A stretch of 64,000 nucleotides of DNA from Erpobdella octoculata (taxonomy: Eukaryota; Annelida; Clitellata; Hirudinida; Erpobdellidae). The position numbers were made by a program, and so were the translations under genes. The stretch lies in contig OZ022246.1 of the NCBI GenBank assembly GCA_963978895.1, positions 4,017,821 through 4,081,820 on the forward strand. Direction: 5' to 3'. The notes under the pieces were generated by a model. It was not told the origin of the DNA, ran no database searches, and saw only the letters and a program-made list of their open reading frames with translations. This document shows, piece by piece, positions 36,994 to 47,735 of the stretch (positions within the stretch are counted from its first letter, which is position 1; every line of letters begins with the position of its first letter).

Positions 36994-38308
36994 GAAAAAT
37001 ACGGTTCCACGACAAAACGTTCACTGACAAAATGTTCAACGACAAAATGTTCCCGACAAAACGTTCACGACACAACGTTCACGACAAAATGTTCACGACA
37101 AAATGTTCACAGACAAAATGGTCACAGACAAAATGCTCACAGACAAAATGTTCAACGACCAAATGTTCACGACAAAACGTTCACGACAAAATGTTCACAC
37201 TGAAAAATACACATATTGTTGTATTATGTCAAGATCGTTTGCAAACTAATTATTAAGTCATATTTTGTGGTGTTTCTATTAACCATTTGATTTACCTAAG
37301 CAGAGTATGTGTGTATGACACTAATACATATTGGCAACAATCAACTTATCAAACATTTATTTTAAGTTAACCTAAAACCAAACATGCAAAAAGCAAAAAA
37401 TATCGATCAAGATTTATTTCTGTCGTTCACTTAATTAAAATTGAAACATCAAATGATCTTCAATTTGCTGCTTATTGAGTCTTAACCCAAGTCATCGCTA
37501 CGTTAATTAGGTAATTAAAGCCGGCTATATTGCTCTTGGAAGCCGATAACTTCTTAATCGCTAGGCTACAACGATCAAAGCTTATTTCTATCGTTCATTT
37601 AATTAAAATTGAAACATCAAATAAATCTCAATTAATAACTAATTGCATTTCTTTTTCTTTTCGATCGGAGTATATAAAGATTTTATATTTTGACCCTTTT
37701 TTTATCATCGTTCCATTTATTAACTAGTTAATGCGGGTTGGTTAATTTTCTCTTGGATACCCTTAACTTTTTAATCTTTAGAATACAGCCATCAAGCCTT
37801 CTTTACGTCGTTTGCATATTTGAAATTGAAGATTCAAACGATCTAAAATTCGTAACCAATTGTATTTTCCTATTACAGCTATCTCATCTCATCTGTCATT
37901 TTCTTTTCTTCTTACTGAAACAGTTTAGAGTACTCCGATCCATACTCATCTGGTTGCCATTTGAGTTAGGGGTAGCAAAGAGGAAATTAGCATTGCATTT
38001 ACTATTGTTAACGTTTTATTTGTGCTCATTTCGTGAAACACAACATATTTGATCATTTAAAAACTAAACTAAAATTAAAAGTTGCAATCGTGAACATTTT
38101 GTCGTGAACGTTGTGTCGTGAACGTTTTGTCGTGAACATTTTGTCGTTGAACATTTTGTCTGTAAACATTTTGTCTGTGAACATTTTGTCTGTGAACATT
38201 TTGTGCGTGAACATTTTTCGTGAACGTTTTGTCGTGAACGTTTTGTCGGGAACATTTTGTCGTTGAACATTTTGTCTGTGAACGTTTTGTCGTGCCTCCG
38301 AAAAATAC
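36994..38308. mobile_element. Foldback element FB1 with 9-bp TSD
   Basis: The element proper is 37003-38299, flanked by identical 9-bp duplications gaaaaatac at 36994-37002 and 38300-38308. Each end is an array of a 14-bp unit, gacaaaatgttcac (variant gacaaaacgttcac), pointing inward from the left (about 37010-37203) and inverted on the right (about 38089-38292). The termini begin GG and end CC (ggttccacgac / gtcgtgcctcc). The 0.9-kb interior has no open frame, so it is non-autonomous. A second copy, FB2, is at 46662-53277. Nine-bp duplications and subrepeat-built terminal inverted repeats recall Drosophila FB elements or Mutator-type elements; the superfamily is not determined. Confidence 0.85.
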
Positions 38309-38870
38309 TATCATCTGATTGGATAGTTTTAAATGACTAGGTCATATACAACCATAGATATCTATCCATATTGGCATACATTATGCTCTTAAAACTTTTA
38401 CAGCTGAAAATTATTGTTTCCTAATACTATTTTTATTCTAAAATTCGTATGTGGCTTCTATATTGAGCCATAAAAAAAGCCATATATATTTTTGTTTCTA
38501 CTTTGATATAGCTTGTCTCCACAATCCACCATTATTTTTTTACAACTGCCCTTACAATTTACACCAAATAAAAGTATGCTGGACCTGTAGCATTAAAGTA
38601 TTCAAGGCCTTTTGTCATGTTTCGATAGCAGATAAATAAACAACTCAGCTAATCTGACATGCATTTTTATGAAAAACTAAAAAATTTAGTTGCTTACAAG
38701 GATTTAGATATTTTTAAAATAATGGAACACTTTTAGGCTTCAAATGTATTATGAGAAACATGAAATTTTATATTTAGATGATTAAAATCATTGAAAATTA
38801 TCAGTTTTGTTGATTTTTTGGTTTAATTGAGAAAACAATAAAATAATTTCAGCTTTATTATATTACAAAA
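38309..38870. other. Spacer between transposons
   Basis: AT-rich sequence without repeats or frames I can support. Confidence 0.4.
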
Positions 38871-40337
38871 CTAGCAGTGCCCGTAGCGGCTTCGCTCGCA
38901 TGAAATTAGAGAGTTTGAACCGTGCATCCCTAGTAGAGATCAATTTTTAGGTCTCGGCTCGGACCGTCGACAACTTAGCCCAGTCCGTTTTAAAAACCCA
39001 AACTCCTGGTCTAGAAGTTCTATATATACTTGATGAAAAACTTCGGCCCGTCCCACCTTGACTTCAGGTTTGGCCCGGCCCAACTGAAGACCCTAAAATC
39101 ACTAAAATATCTATATACTTGGTGAAAAACCTCGGCCCGTCCCACTTTGATTTTAGGTTTGGCCTGGCCCGTGTGAAGACTCTAAAATAACGGCTTGGCC
39201 CGGCCGGTGATAAACTGGACTTAGCTACTTTTAACCGGCACAAAACATCAAAATACTAATTTTTACATTTGTAGCACTTACAGTTTTTGAGTAGCAGTTA
39301 TTTTGAAATCAAATAACCCTCTTTTCCATCCCACATTTGAAGTCCTGGAAACCAAATTTTCAAAAAATGGTGAAACACGTATATCATTATTTTTAGGGTA
39401 GAAACTAAATACTAATAATTTATTTTTGTAGCATTCACAGATTTTGAGTAGCAGCTACTTTAAAAACCAAGTAATCCTATTGTCCACCCCACATTTAAGG
39501 TCCTGGAAACCAAATTTTAAAAAATGGTGAAACACATATATCTTTATTTTTAGAATAGAAACTAAATACTAATTTTTACATCTGTGGTAATTACAGTATT
39601 TGAGTAGCAGTTACTTTAAAAGACAAATAACCCTATTTTCCACCCCCCATCCATTTGAAGTCCTGGAAACCAAATTTTCCAAAAATGCTAAAACACGGAT
39701 TTTTATTATTTTTGGAGTAGAAACTAAATACTAATTTTTACTCCTATAGCATTCACAGGTTTTGAGTAGTAGCTACTTTAAAAACCAAATAACCCAATTT
39801 TCCAACCCACATTTGATGTCCGGGAAACCGAATTTTCAAAAAATGGTAAAACACGTATCTTTTTATTTTTCAAGAAGAATCCATATACCAAATTTCAAAA
39901 TCTCCTCATTATTGGTTTTCGAGATATACATTGTTTAAGAAAAAAGTTTGTTTTCAAGTTTCTTCCCCTCAGGAGCAAAATTTTCAAAAATCCTTTCTTA
40001 GTGGATGCTTGGGCAATAAAAGTAATATAAGTTCCAAATTTCACGTTCCTAAGATGAGGCGTTTGAGCTCGGCGTTGATTATCAGTCAGTCAGTCAGTCA
40101 GTCAGTCAGTCAGTCAGTCAGTCAGTCAGTCAGTCAGTCAGTCAGTCAGTCAGTCAGTCAGTCAGTCAGTCAGTCAGTCAGTCAGTCAGTCAGTCAGTCA
40201 GTCAGTCAGTCAGTCAGTCAGTCAGTCAGTCAGTCAGTCAGTCAGTCAGTCAGTCAGTCAGTCAGTCAGTCAGTCAGTCAGTCAGTCAGTCAGTCAGTCA
40301 GTCAGGACATGTTCTTTTATATATATATATATATAGA
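38871..40337 (-). mobile_element. Non-autonomous Helitron, copy A
   Basis: Read on the minus strand it starts TCTATATATA at 40337, preceded by A, and ends CTAG at 38871, followed by T: the A|TC...CTAG|T pattern of Helitron insertion. After the 5' end come aaaagaacatgtcc, a TGAC array, atcaacgccgagctcaaacg, then repeated blocks of tggtttccaggacctcaaat type. Near the 3' end is gcgagcgaagccgc. There is no Rep/helicase frame, so it must rely on an autonomous partner. Copy B is at 47736-49566. Confidence 0.85.
40083..40306. repeat. (TCAG)n tetranucleotide array inside Helitron A
   Basis: About 56 uninterrupted copies of TCAG (TGAC in element orientation), just inside the Helitron 5' end. Copy B has only a few copies at the same place. 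The long Ser-Gln-Val frame here is an artefact of the repeat. Confidence 0.95.
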
Positions 40338-40599
40338 TTATCTCAGTTCTTGATTATGAGGCCACTATAAAAAAATAAAAAACCAATTATTTTGCACTAA
40401 TAACTGGGAAGTCAAATGATTAAATAACACTAAATACTGGAATATTGCAAACTCAATACAATATATGCATTTATTAAAACAATGCTAGAGTGTGAACTTT
40501 GAAAAAATGTTCTGGATCAAAGCAATGAAGCACAATTTTTTCATGCTGGTTTGATTATGTGTTTGTTTGTTTAGGTCAATCATAATAAGCCTTTGCAGA

Positions 40600-41028
40600 A
40601 GATCACACATGCAGAGTGGAACCAATACATTAAAGAACACTAGGTAATTAAAATTGAGGAAGTTCAGACGTAACTAAACGAGCAAACCAAACAACAAAGT
40701 GTTAACGAGAGAACAGATCAATTTTGATGACTGTGCACAGCATTCCGCTACAGCCCATCTAAGCCACATTGGGAAGGCTCTAAAATTTAATGGAGGAACG
40801 GAAGAGCGAGCAGGAAAAGAAGAGCAAGCTGGAGCGGTAAAGCGTAAAAGCAACCGGGATTGGGAAAAGTAAGAGACCGGGCCGGAAAAGCGACCGTGAG
40901 CAGAAATGCGACCAGGAGTGAGAAAGCTACCTGGAACGGGAAAGCAAGCGATTAAGGAAACGGGAGCCAGAGAGAAAAACGATAAAAAACCTTTAAAATC
41001 CCCGGGCAACGCCGGGTAACCCAGCTAG
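40600..41028 (+). mobile_element. Second Helitron type, 3' end fragment
   Basis: Ends with the classical hairpin CCCGG-GCAACG-CCGGG (41001-41016), nine bases, then CTAG at 41025-41028 followed by T. The upstream part is rich in ggaaaagcgagc words. The 5' end is not recognised, so the left limit is approximate. It differs in sequence from copies A and B, which lack this hairpin. Confidence 0.7.
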
Positions 41029-41049
41029 TATACATATATACAAACATTC

Positions 41050-41052
<3 letters not shown>

Positions 41053-41120
<68 letters not shown>
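41053..41120. repeat. (TA)n microsatellite
   Basis: Pure TA of about 68 bases. Confidence 0.9.
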
Positions 41121-41122
<2 letters not shown>

Positions 41123-41190
41123 GACTCTACTAGGAATCGAACCCACGTGTCTACGGCAACACCGCCTCGCCTAAATGCAAGCCCTCTTGC
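41121..41190 (-). mobile_element. tRNA-like sequence (SINE head or tRNA relic)
   Basis: On the minus strand it contains a near-perfect B box (gtgggttcgattcctag) about 50 bases after gcaagagggcttgc. The cloverleaf arms do not pair well enough for me to call a functional tRNA. It is sandwiched between TA arrays. Confidence 0.4.
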
Positions 41191-41339
41191 ATATATATAT
41201 ATCTATATTATTTATATATTTATATCCGCTTATTTTGTGACGGATTTCAAAAAACATTTCTCTATATTTGATTCCCCTTGACTCTCAAGGTTGTGTGAAA
41301 ATTTCATTACGATCGGATGAATGGTGTAGCAATGCATAA

Positions 41340-41483
<144 letters not shown>

Positions 41484-41768
41484 TACATATATACAAACCA
41501 TTATATACAAACATTCATTTTTATATATATATAGATAGTTTTTAGAGTAGAAATAAATTTATTTTTTAGTTTTTTTAAAAACAAGCAATTTTTTAATCTT
41601 TTCAGAAATACTTAAAAAATTAGTCACAAAATAGATTTACGACCTTTGAGTAATTAGTAGCGCGTTGGGTATTTCCAGCGAGTTATGTTTTAATAAATTA
41701 AGATAGAGGTCTATCTAGTCATTCTAGTCTAGTCTATTAGGTTATTGGTTATTATTAATTAGTGTAGT

Positions 41769-44700
41769 ATGGCTGATTGTCTAAGAATCTCCTACGCTCG
41801 AAGAAAAATAATGCGAGGTGGAGTGTTGACTTTTGTTATTTTTATTTGTTGCGTTACGATGGGAAACTGCACAGATAAGAAAAAATGGATTGATCCTCTA
41901 AGTATGGTCAGTTACAATACAGGCACAAAAACGAACACATCTGACAAAGTAATTATTAAATTATTTTATGTATTTGAATAAACAGAAAATAACATTAGTT
42001 CTTATATCAGGAAATTACACAAAGTTCAATGTTTGAATTTTGAATGAATGAAAGTCTTGTAGCATTGTTTTTCTCAACATTGTTTGTGATTGTAGCATAA
42101 CAGCGATGAAGCAACATCAACTGAGTTCTCCAATCTTAAAGAGTCATATTCAAGAATTGAACAACAACTCACTGACTGTTTAAAGAAAACCGAACTTGAG
42201 AATGTTGCAAATGCAAAACCGAAAACTGAACAAAAATTTGGACTTTCAAATGACAGTATGGCCAGTGTTTTAAGAAGATTCTTGAAGTCCATTGACAACA
42301 AATTTTGTCACAGCCACAACGTTAGTTTTGTTAAAAACAGTGGGCTTAAAGGTGGAGACTAGCTTAATAAATTATTTGCATGCCTTATATTCATAATATT
42401 ACTGCATGTAATATATCATTGGAAAGATTTATAAAATTTGAACTTATTGATACAAACAGTGTTTATTAATTATTAAAAAGAGGTTTATTTTTTTCAAAGT
42501 TAATATATTAGTAAACTGATTCAAAAAGAAAACATGATAAACAAGCTATTTAAACCTTAGGTCTCAAGTCATTGGCTTGTATTAGAAATTAATCATTTGA
42601 TAAAAGTTTTATTGGTTTTTTTCAACTAATTAATTTATTAGATTGCATTTATTTTTAATTGTGTTTAATAATTAATTTTTTTTTCATTTATACAAGTCCT
42701 CCGGTAATGGATTTTCAATAAAGAATGGCTCTATACAAATTATTATTGAACTTTGTGAACAATGCAGGAATTACCTGTTGATATTGATAATTTCTAGATG
42801 GATGGAATGTATCGTTTGAAGTTTCTCTTAACAACTTCTCAGTGTGATTATATAAAAGACCATTCGCAAGCTACCGGGTCGTCAGCTTCGATCAGTGAAA
42901 TTTACGAAGTTCTCGATAACATGCTTGATGAATCAGAGTCTGTAAAATTATTATAAACTTTTTTTTAACTTTATTGTAATTTAATATAAGTAATCTTATT
43001 TATTAATTTTAATTGTTTATTAATTTTTAAGGTTTTCTTTAGTTTCATATATTTTTCTGTAGATGGGTTCCAGGTCTTCGTGTGCCATCAACATTTTCCG
43101 TCATTACGGACACCTGCAAGGATTATTTCCACGTCATTGTTTCAGTTAGAGTTTTTTTAATGATAATTTCCCATGTAAAGTAAAAGTCCTTAAAAGTAGA
43201 CACCCTCGTGAAAAAGCAAAAGTGTCCGCTTCTCCTGTCTGTCTGTTCTTCAGGGACAAGCCTAATATAGGCGAGATACAGATTTTAAAAATTCCGTTCC
43301 GGACAAAAGTTTCCGTTGCTCTTAGCAGCCTCTTTTGAGGGTGCCACTCTAGAGAACTTTTGCTGTATTACTTTCTTTTATAATTATCAATTCTTTGATA
43401 ATAACATTTTTATTTTTATGATAATTGTCATTTAATTAATCAACACATCTCTGTGACATCCAGGTAGCAGTTGTCACAGCATCAATGGTTGCTATTGTGT
43501 CTTACCTGTCATCGACAAATATATCTGTAACGAGATTCATATACACCTTGTTCTTGATACTATTTGTTGTTAGCATTCCTTGGAATTGGTGGAATCTTTA
43601 TAAAGTGAGGCAGAGTTTATTTTCAATATGATTCCTTGTGTATTTTTTTAATTTTATAATAAATTATCTAAATTCAAGTATTATCAAGATTTATTTTTAA
43701 TTATTTGGGTAAATTTAAATTCTTTCCACTTATTTCTTATTTAATTGATAGAATTGTCTGAAATTTTTAAAAGTTTATAATTTCACACTTGATCAATTGG
43801 ATATCTCTGGATTTTATTCTTCAGAAAGAAATAGCTAAAAATATGGCAGAATTGGAGAAGTCTAAAAGCGCAGAAGAATCTTGTTCCAGGGACGTGGGCA
43901 TAATCAGTGTGCTCCTCTCTTACGTTCGGCTGTCATCTGACCATTGCACTAAATATTACGAGGCCCTTGTGGTCGATCCTTTATCTGCTGTGACCCCCAC
44001 GATGGTGAGTTGTTTGGATTGGCTCAAGTTTTTTTTTTCCAAGTAATTTGTAGATAAGTGGTATCTCAACAGTTTAACAGTGAATCAACTTATTATTTGC
44101 ATTAAATATTATTTATAATTAGAATTTATCGTATATGTTCATATTTTCTTAAAAATTTTTGCATAATTGGTTTTTTATAAACAGGCCCTGTCAGTGACGT
44201 TAGTAAGGTGTTTTGTGGTGTTCGCTGAATATTTGGGGGCAGCCATCAAAAAGTTGTTCATCTCATCTCTCGAAGGAGTTCCGTTTTTTCTACAAACAGT
44301 CATTTGCGCTTTCATCATTTTCGCTTTTGTCTTTCTGGTCTTGGTTTCGTGCAACTACCAATTTAGATCGTTGATATTCAGTATCGAACCTACAAAACAA
44401 CAGAATAATGAAAGGCTAGCAGCTCTCGAGGTTTTGTTACTTTTGTTGAACTATGAATATGAAATTTTATTTTTCATCATTCCTTCACTCCGTACTGTGG
44501 AAATGAGCAATGATGAGTGTTAATTATTGTAGTAGCACAAACGTTAAGATATGAATTGTGGCAGATCAGTTAAAGTCAATAAAATTTAACCCACTGAACA
44601 ACTCTGAAAGTGATATTGTAAGATTCTTGTGAATCTGCAGCACAACTTTAAAGCGAGTTCCAACAAGTGAGCATCACCGTTGTTACATGACTCTGAGACT

Positions 44701-45104
44701 TGCTAATGCTAGAGTAATGCAACTTGTACAAAAATGTATTAATTTTCAAGTTGATGGTAAAGTCTGATTCAACTCTGTGAGTGTATTACACCAGGAATTG
44801 ATTTTAAGAAAAGTGCTGATCTGATATTGACCTTCATTTACATTTATTTGTCAATTCACAGGCAGAAAATAAACGTCTAAAGCTTTCATTGGAAGACATG
44901 AAAAGTCGGCTGTTATCTCTGAGTGGAGATGCGCCATTCAGTTCTTCAGATGAGCCCCTCACTCCATCCCCAATCCCGTTATCACCAGTCAAAGCTTCTA
45001 ATCATCAGAGATATTATATAGTCGATTTCTTTGTATTTGCAACATTTGTTTGTTTTGTTTTCTGTTTCTCGTATGAGCTAGCTCTATTTTTTGGTTTTGA
45101 TTAG
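41769..45104 (+). CDS. clcc1: Chloride channel CLIC-like protein 1, copy 1
   Basis: Eight exons: 41769-41948, 42096-42320, 42798-42937, 43063-43144, 43464-43604, 43825-44004, 44185-44430 and 44862-45104. They total 1437 bases, 478 aa. CLCC1 is an ER membrane anion channel (family knowledge). Seen here: an N-terminal signal sequence (VLTFVIFICCVTM), the luminal WIDPLSM motif near the N-terminus, three TM segments (about 205-222, 229-248 and 355-378), SIPWNWWNLYK after TM2, and CTKYYEALVVDP before exon 7. Compared with copy 2 it has lost the conserved Glu-Pro in exon 7 (CFVVFAEYL against FFVEPAEYL). It has also lost the original stop and reads 33 codons further into former 3' UTR, adding a hydrophobic tail (FFVFATFVCFVFCFSYELAL). 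Exon 3 ends at a GTCTGT donor where copy 2 has GTGTGT. The frame is intact, so it is probably expressed but diverging. Confidence 0.88.
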
Positions 45105-45727
45105 AAACGTTCTGGCGAACTTATGTACACGATAAATATTTATTTGTGTTTTTGTTTTAATGATTACCTAGAGATAAAACGAGCGTTTTTTTTTATCTCG
45201 GTCCTAACACGATGACTCGGCTAGGTAAAGTGATAAAAAAATTTATAGTTTCTGAGACAGCCAAATGTGCAGACATGCGGTCACTGTGATTTTAAATATG
45301 CAAGAAACTTTCAACAGGTACGGAATGAATTGACATTCGAGAAGTTAAAAAATCTGTACAATCTAACTAACTCAACAACAATCATAATTTGATGAAGTCA
45401 TTTACACAGACACAGGATTACAGGCTTTATACAACTACGACAAATAAAAATATATTACAGAAGATTTGGTTGCATTAGTTCAAAAATATTTCCTAACATA
45501 AAGTTCCATAGCGACTAATTCATATCGATATCCTAACGTGTAGACTTTTGCAGTTAAGACAGAATTTGCATACAAATTACAAAAAAAACATTGATCCTAA
45601 AATGACCATAATAAAATACTGGAAGTCGAAATATGATTGGTCGATCGTACGTCACCACCTGACCAATTGCTTGTATTCTTCCAGCAGACTCAACCTTTTA
45701 AGTGACTCATAACTAAGAATGGTTAGA

Positions 45728-46334
45728 CAGGGCAACAGGTAATCCTAGAGCCAAGATGAGAAGAATCTGCAGACGGTTCAAGCAAGAACCCACCCTGCCA
45801 GTCGTCTTAAAGTCTCCACGATGCCAGGACGTCATCTACTCCTGGATCAAGGATCACAACATCGCGCTGTGATCAACGACCGGCCAGCCAGCTTAATCCG
45901 CGATTGAGGATGACCGCAGGAACTCCGCCTCGTTAATTGCGAGCCAGCCCCAAACCTGGATAAAGGAGGAGGGACAGTTAAAAGAATCAAACTTTGATCC
46001 ACGACAGGAAGAACTTATGTGCTTCCTACATACAGCCAATTCAGTCTTAAAACACTTGGTGTAAAGGACTATAAACTATCATAAAAAAAAAATGACAGCA
46101 GGACGGCAATCCAGGAACGGTTATAGTAGGAAGAGGAAAAAGGAAGAAAAAGAATATTCTAGATTCATATTCTACTGAATTTTTCCTCTTCCTAAAGTGT
46201 TATTATTTAGCGATTTTCTGGCTCTTCTTATTTCCTTTTCTTTTTCCCTTTTTTTCCTCCCCACCCCTACCCTTCCCTCCCATTCCCCATGTCTAAAAAT
46301 ACTATGTATAAGGACATTAAACTATCATAAAAAA
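45728..46334 (+). mobile_element. Retroposon insertion with 13-bp TSD
   Basis: A 607-base insertion flanked by aagaatggttaga at 45715-45727 and 46335-46347. Copy 2 has a single such site near 57993, an empty allele. It carries two similar 3' ends, ggactataaactatcat plus A-run at about 46064-46091 and ggacattaaactatcat plus A-run at the boundary. That suggests read-through of a weak first end, or nesting. It is the same family as the fragment at 14961-15067. No reverse-transcriptase motif is visible in this truncated piece. Confidence 0.8.
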
Positions 46335-46618
46335 AAGAATGGTTAGAGAAGAAACATCACAGACTGAACGAGACGAGCTGAGAGGCCTTTTGTGAATATC
46401 TTAAACCTTTCTTCGGCCCACAGGGTTCGAGTGGTTTCGAGAAATTTTGTATTTTCTACCTGTGTGAACAGAAAAAAATCAAACTGAACTGTTATTGCTT
46501 AGAGGTTTATCATTAGCATTAGAATATCCATACAGAACTTGGTGGTGCCGAATTTTTACATGCCTGACAGAATGATTTAAATTTTCCCAGAAATCATTAC
46601 AGATCATTGACTAATATA

Positions 46619-46661
46619 CACAGGGTGGCCCAAAAAGTGAGAACATCTCATATAATTTAAT
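46619..46661 (+). mobile_element. MITE left end, interrupted by FB2
   Basis: Starts cagggtggcccaaaaagtga and is identical in kind to the intact MITE at 58277-58565. FB2 is inserted 40 bases inside it, and the remainder continues at 53287 before degenerating near 53425. Confidence 0.75.
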
Positions 46662-47524
46662 GGTGTCACGACAAAACGTTCACAGACAAAATGTTCAACG
46701 ACAAAATGTTCCCGACAAAACGTTCACGACACAACGTTCACGATAAAATGTTCACAGACAAAATGTTCACAGACAAAATGTTAACGACAAAATGTTCACG
46801 ACAAAATGTTCACGACAAAATGTTCACAGACAAAATGTTCACAGACAAAATGTTCAACGACAAAATGTTCACGACAAAACGTTCACGACACAACGTTCAC
46901 GTCAAAATGTTCACGATTGCAACTTTTAAATTTAGTTTAGTTTTAAATAATAAAATATTTTGTGTTTCACAAAATGAGCGCAAATAAAACGTTAACAATA
47001 GTAAATGCAATGTTAATTTCCTCTTTGATACCCCTAACTCAAACGGCAACCAGATGAGTATGGATCGGAGGACTGTAAACTGTTTCAGCAAGAAGGAAAA
47101 AAAACAGATGAAATGAGATAGCTATAATAGGAAAATACAATTGGTTATGAGATCGTTTGAATTTTCAATTTCAATTAAGCAAACGACGTAAATTAGGTTT
47201 GATGGCTGTATTCTAAAGATTAAAAAGTTAAGAGTATCCAAGAGAAAATTAACCAACCCGCATTAACTAGATAATAAATGGAACGATGATTAAAAGGGTC
47301 AAAATATAAAATCTTTATTAACTCCGATTAAAAAGAAAAAGAAATGCAATTAGTTATTAATTGAGATTCATTTGATGTTTCAATTTTAATTAGGTGAACG
47401 ACAGAAAGAAGCCTTGATCGTTGTAGCCTAGCGATTAAGAAGTTATCGGCTTCCAAGAGCAATATAGCCTCGGTCACTGCTATTGCCCCGGCGGTTCGAC
47501 GTGATTACAATCGGTAAAATTGCT

Positions 47525-47656
47525 ACTAACCCTAACCCTAACCCTATCCCTACCTCTAACCCTAACCCTAACCCTATCCCTACCTCTAACCCTAACCCTA
47601 ACCCGAAACCTAACCCTACCTCTAACCATATCCCTACCCCTAAACCCTATCCTAGG
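47525..47656 (+). repeat. Interstitial telomere-like (CCCTAA)n array
   Basis: About 130 bases of ctaaccctaaccctaaccc with variants tatccctacctctaaccc, i.e. the animal telomere repeat TTAGGG in reverse. It lies inside the insertion within FB2. The degeneracy indicates age or template variation. Confidence 0.9.
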
Positions 47657-47735
47657 TAGTAGCATAAAAATTTCAAAATAATTTTTTTTAATTTCATTAA
47701 TATTTTTATATAAAGGTACAAATTCTGAGTTTGAA

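Noticed and set aside
37010..38292. Regular short repeats with spacing suggesting a CRISPR-like array
   Set aside because: Units are contiguous without unique spacers, are inverted at the two ends of a transposon, and the genome is eukaryotic.
39931..40353. 140-aa plus-strand frame with a long Ser-Gln-Val-Ser repeat
   Set aside because: It is the translation of the TCAG microsatellite inside Helitron A; no start context, no splice partners.
41121..41190. Functional tRNA gene
   Set aside because: The B box is good, but the acceptor and anticodon stems do not pair convincingly and TA arrays flank it; more likely a SINE head.
47480..47665. 61-aa Arg/Val-repeat frame on the minus strand
   Set aside because: Translation of the degenerate telomere-like repeat.
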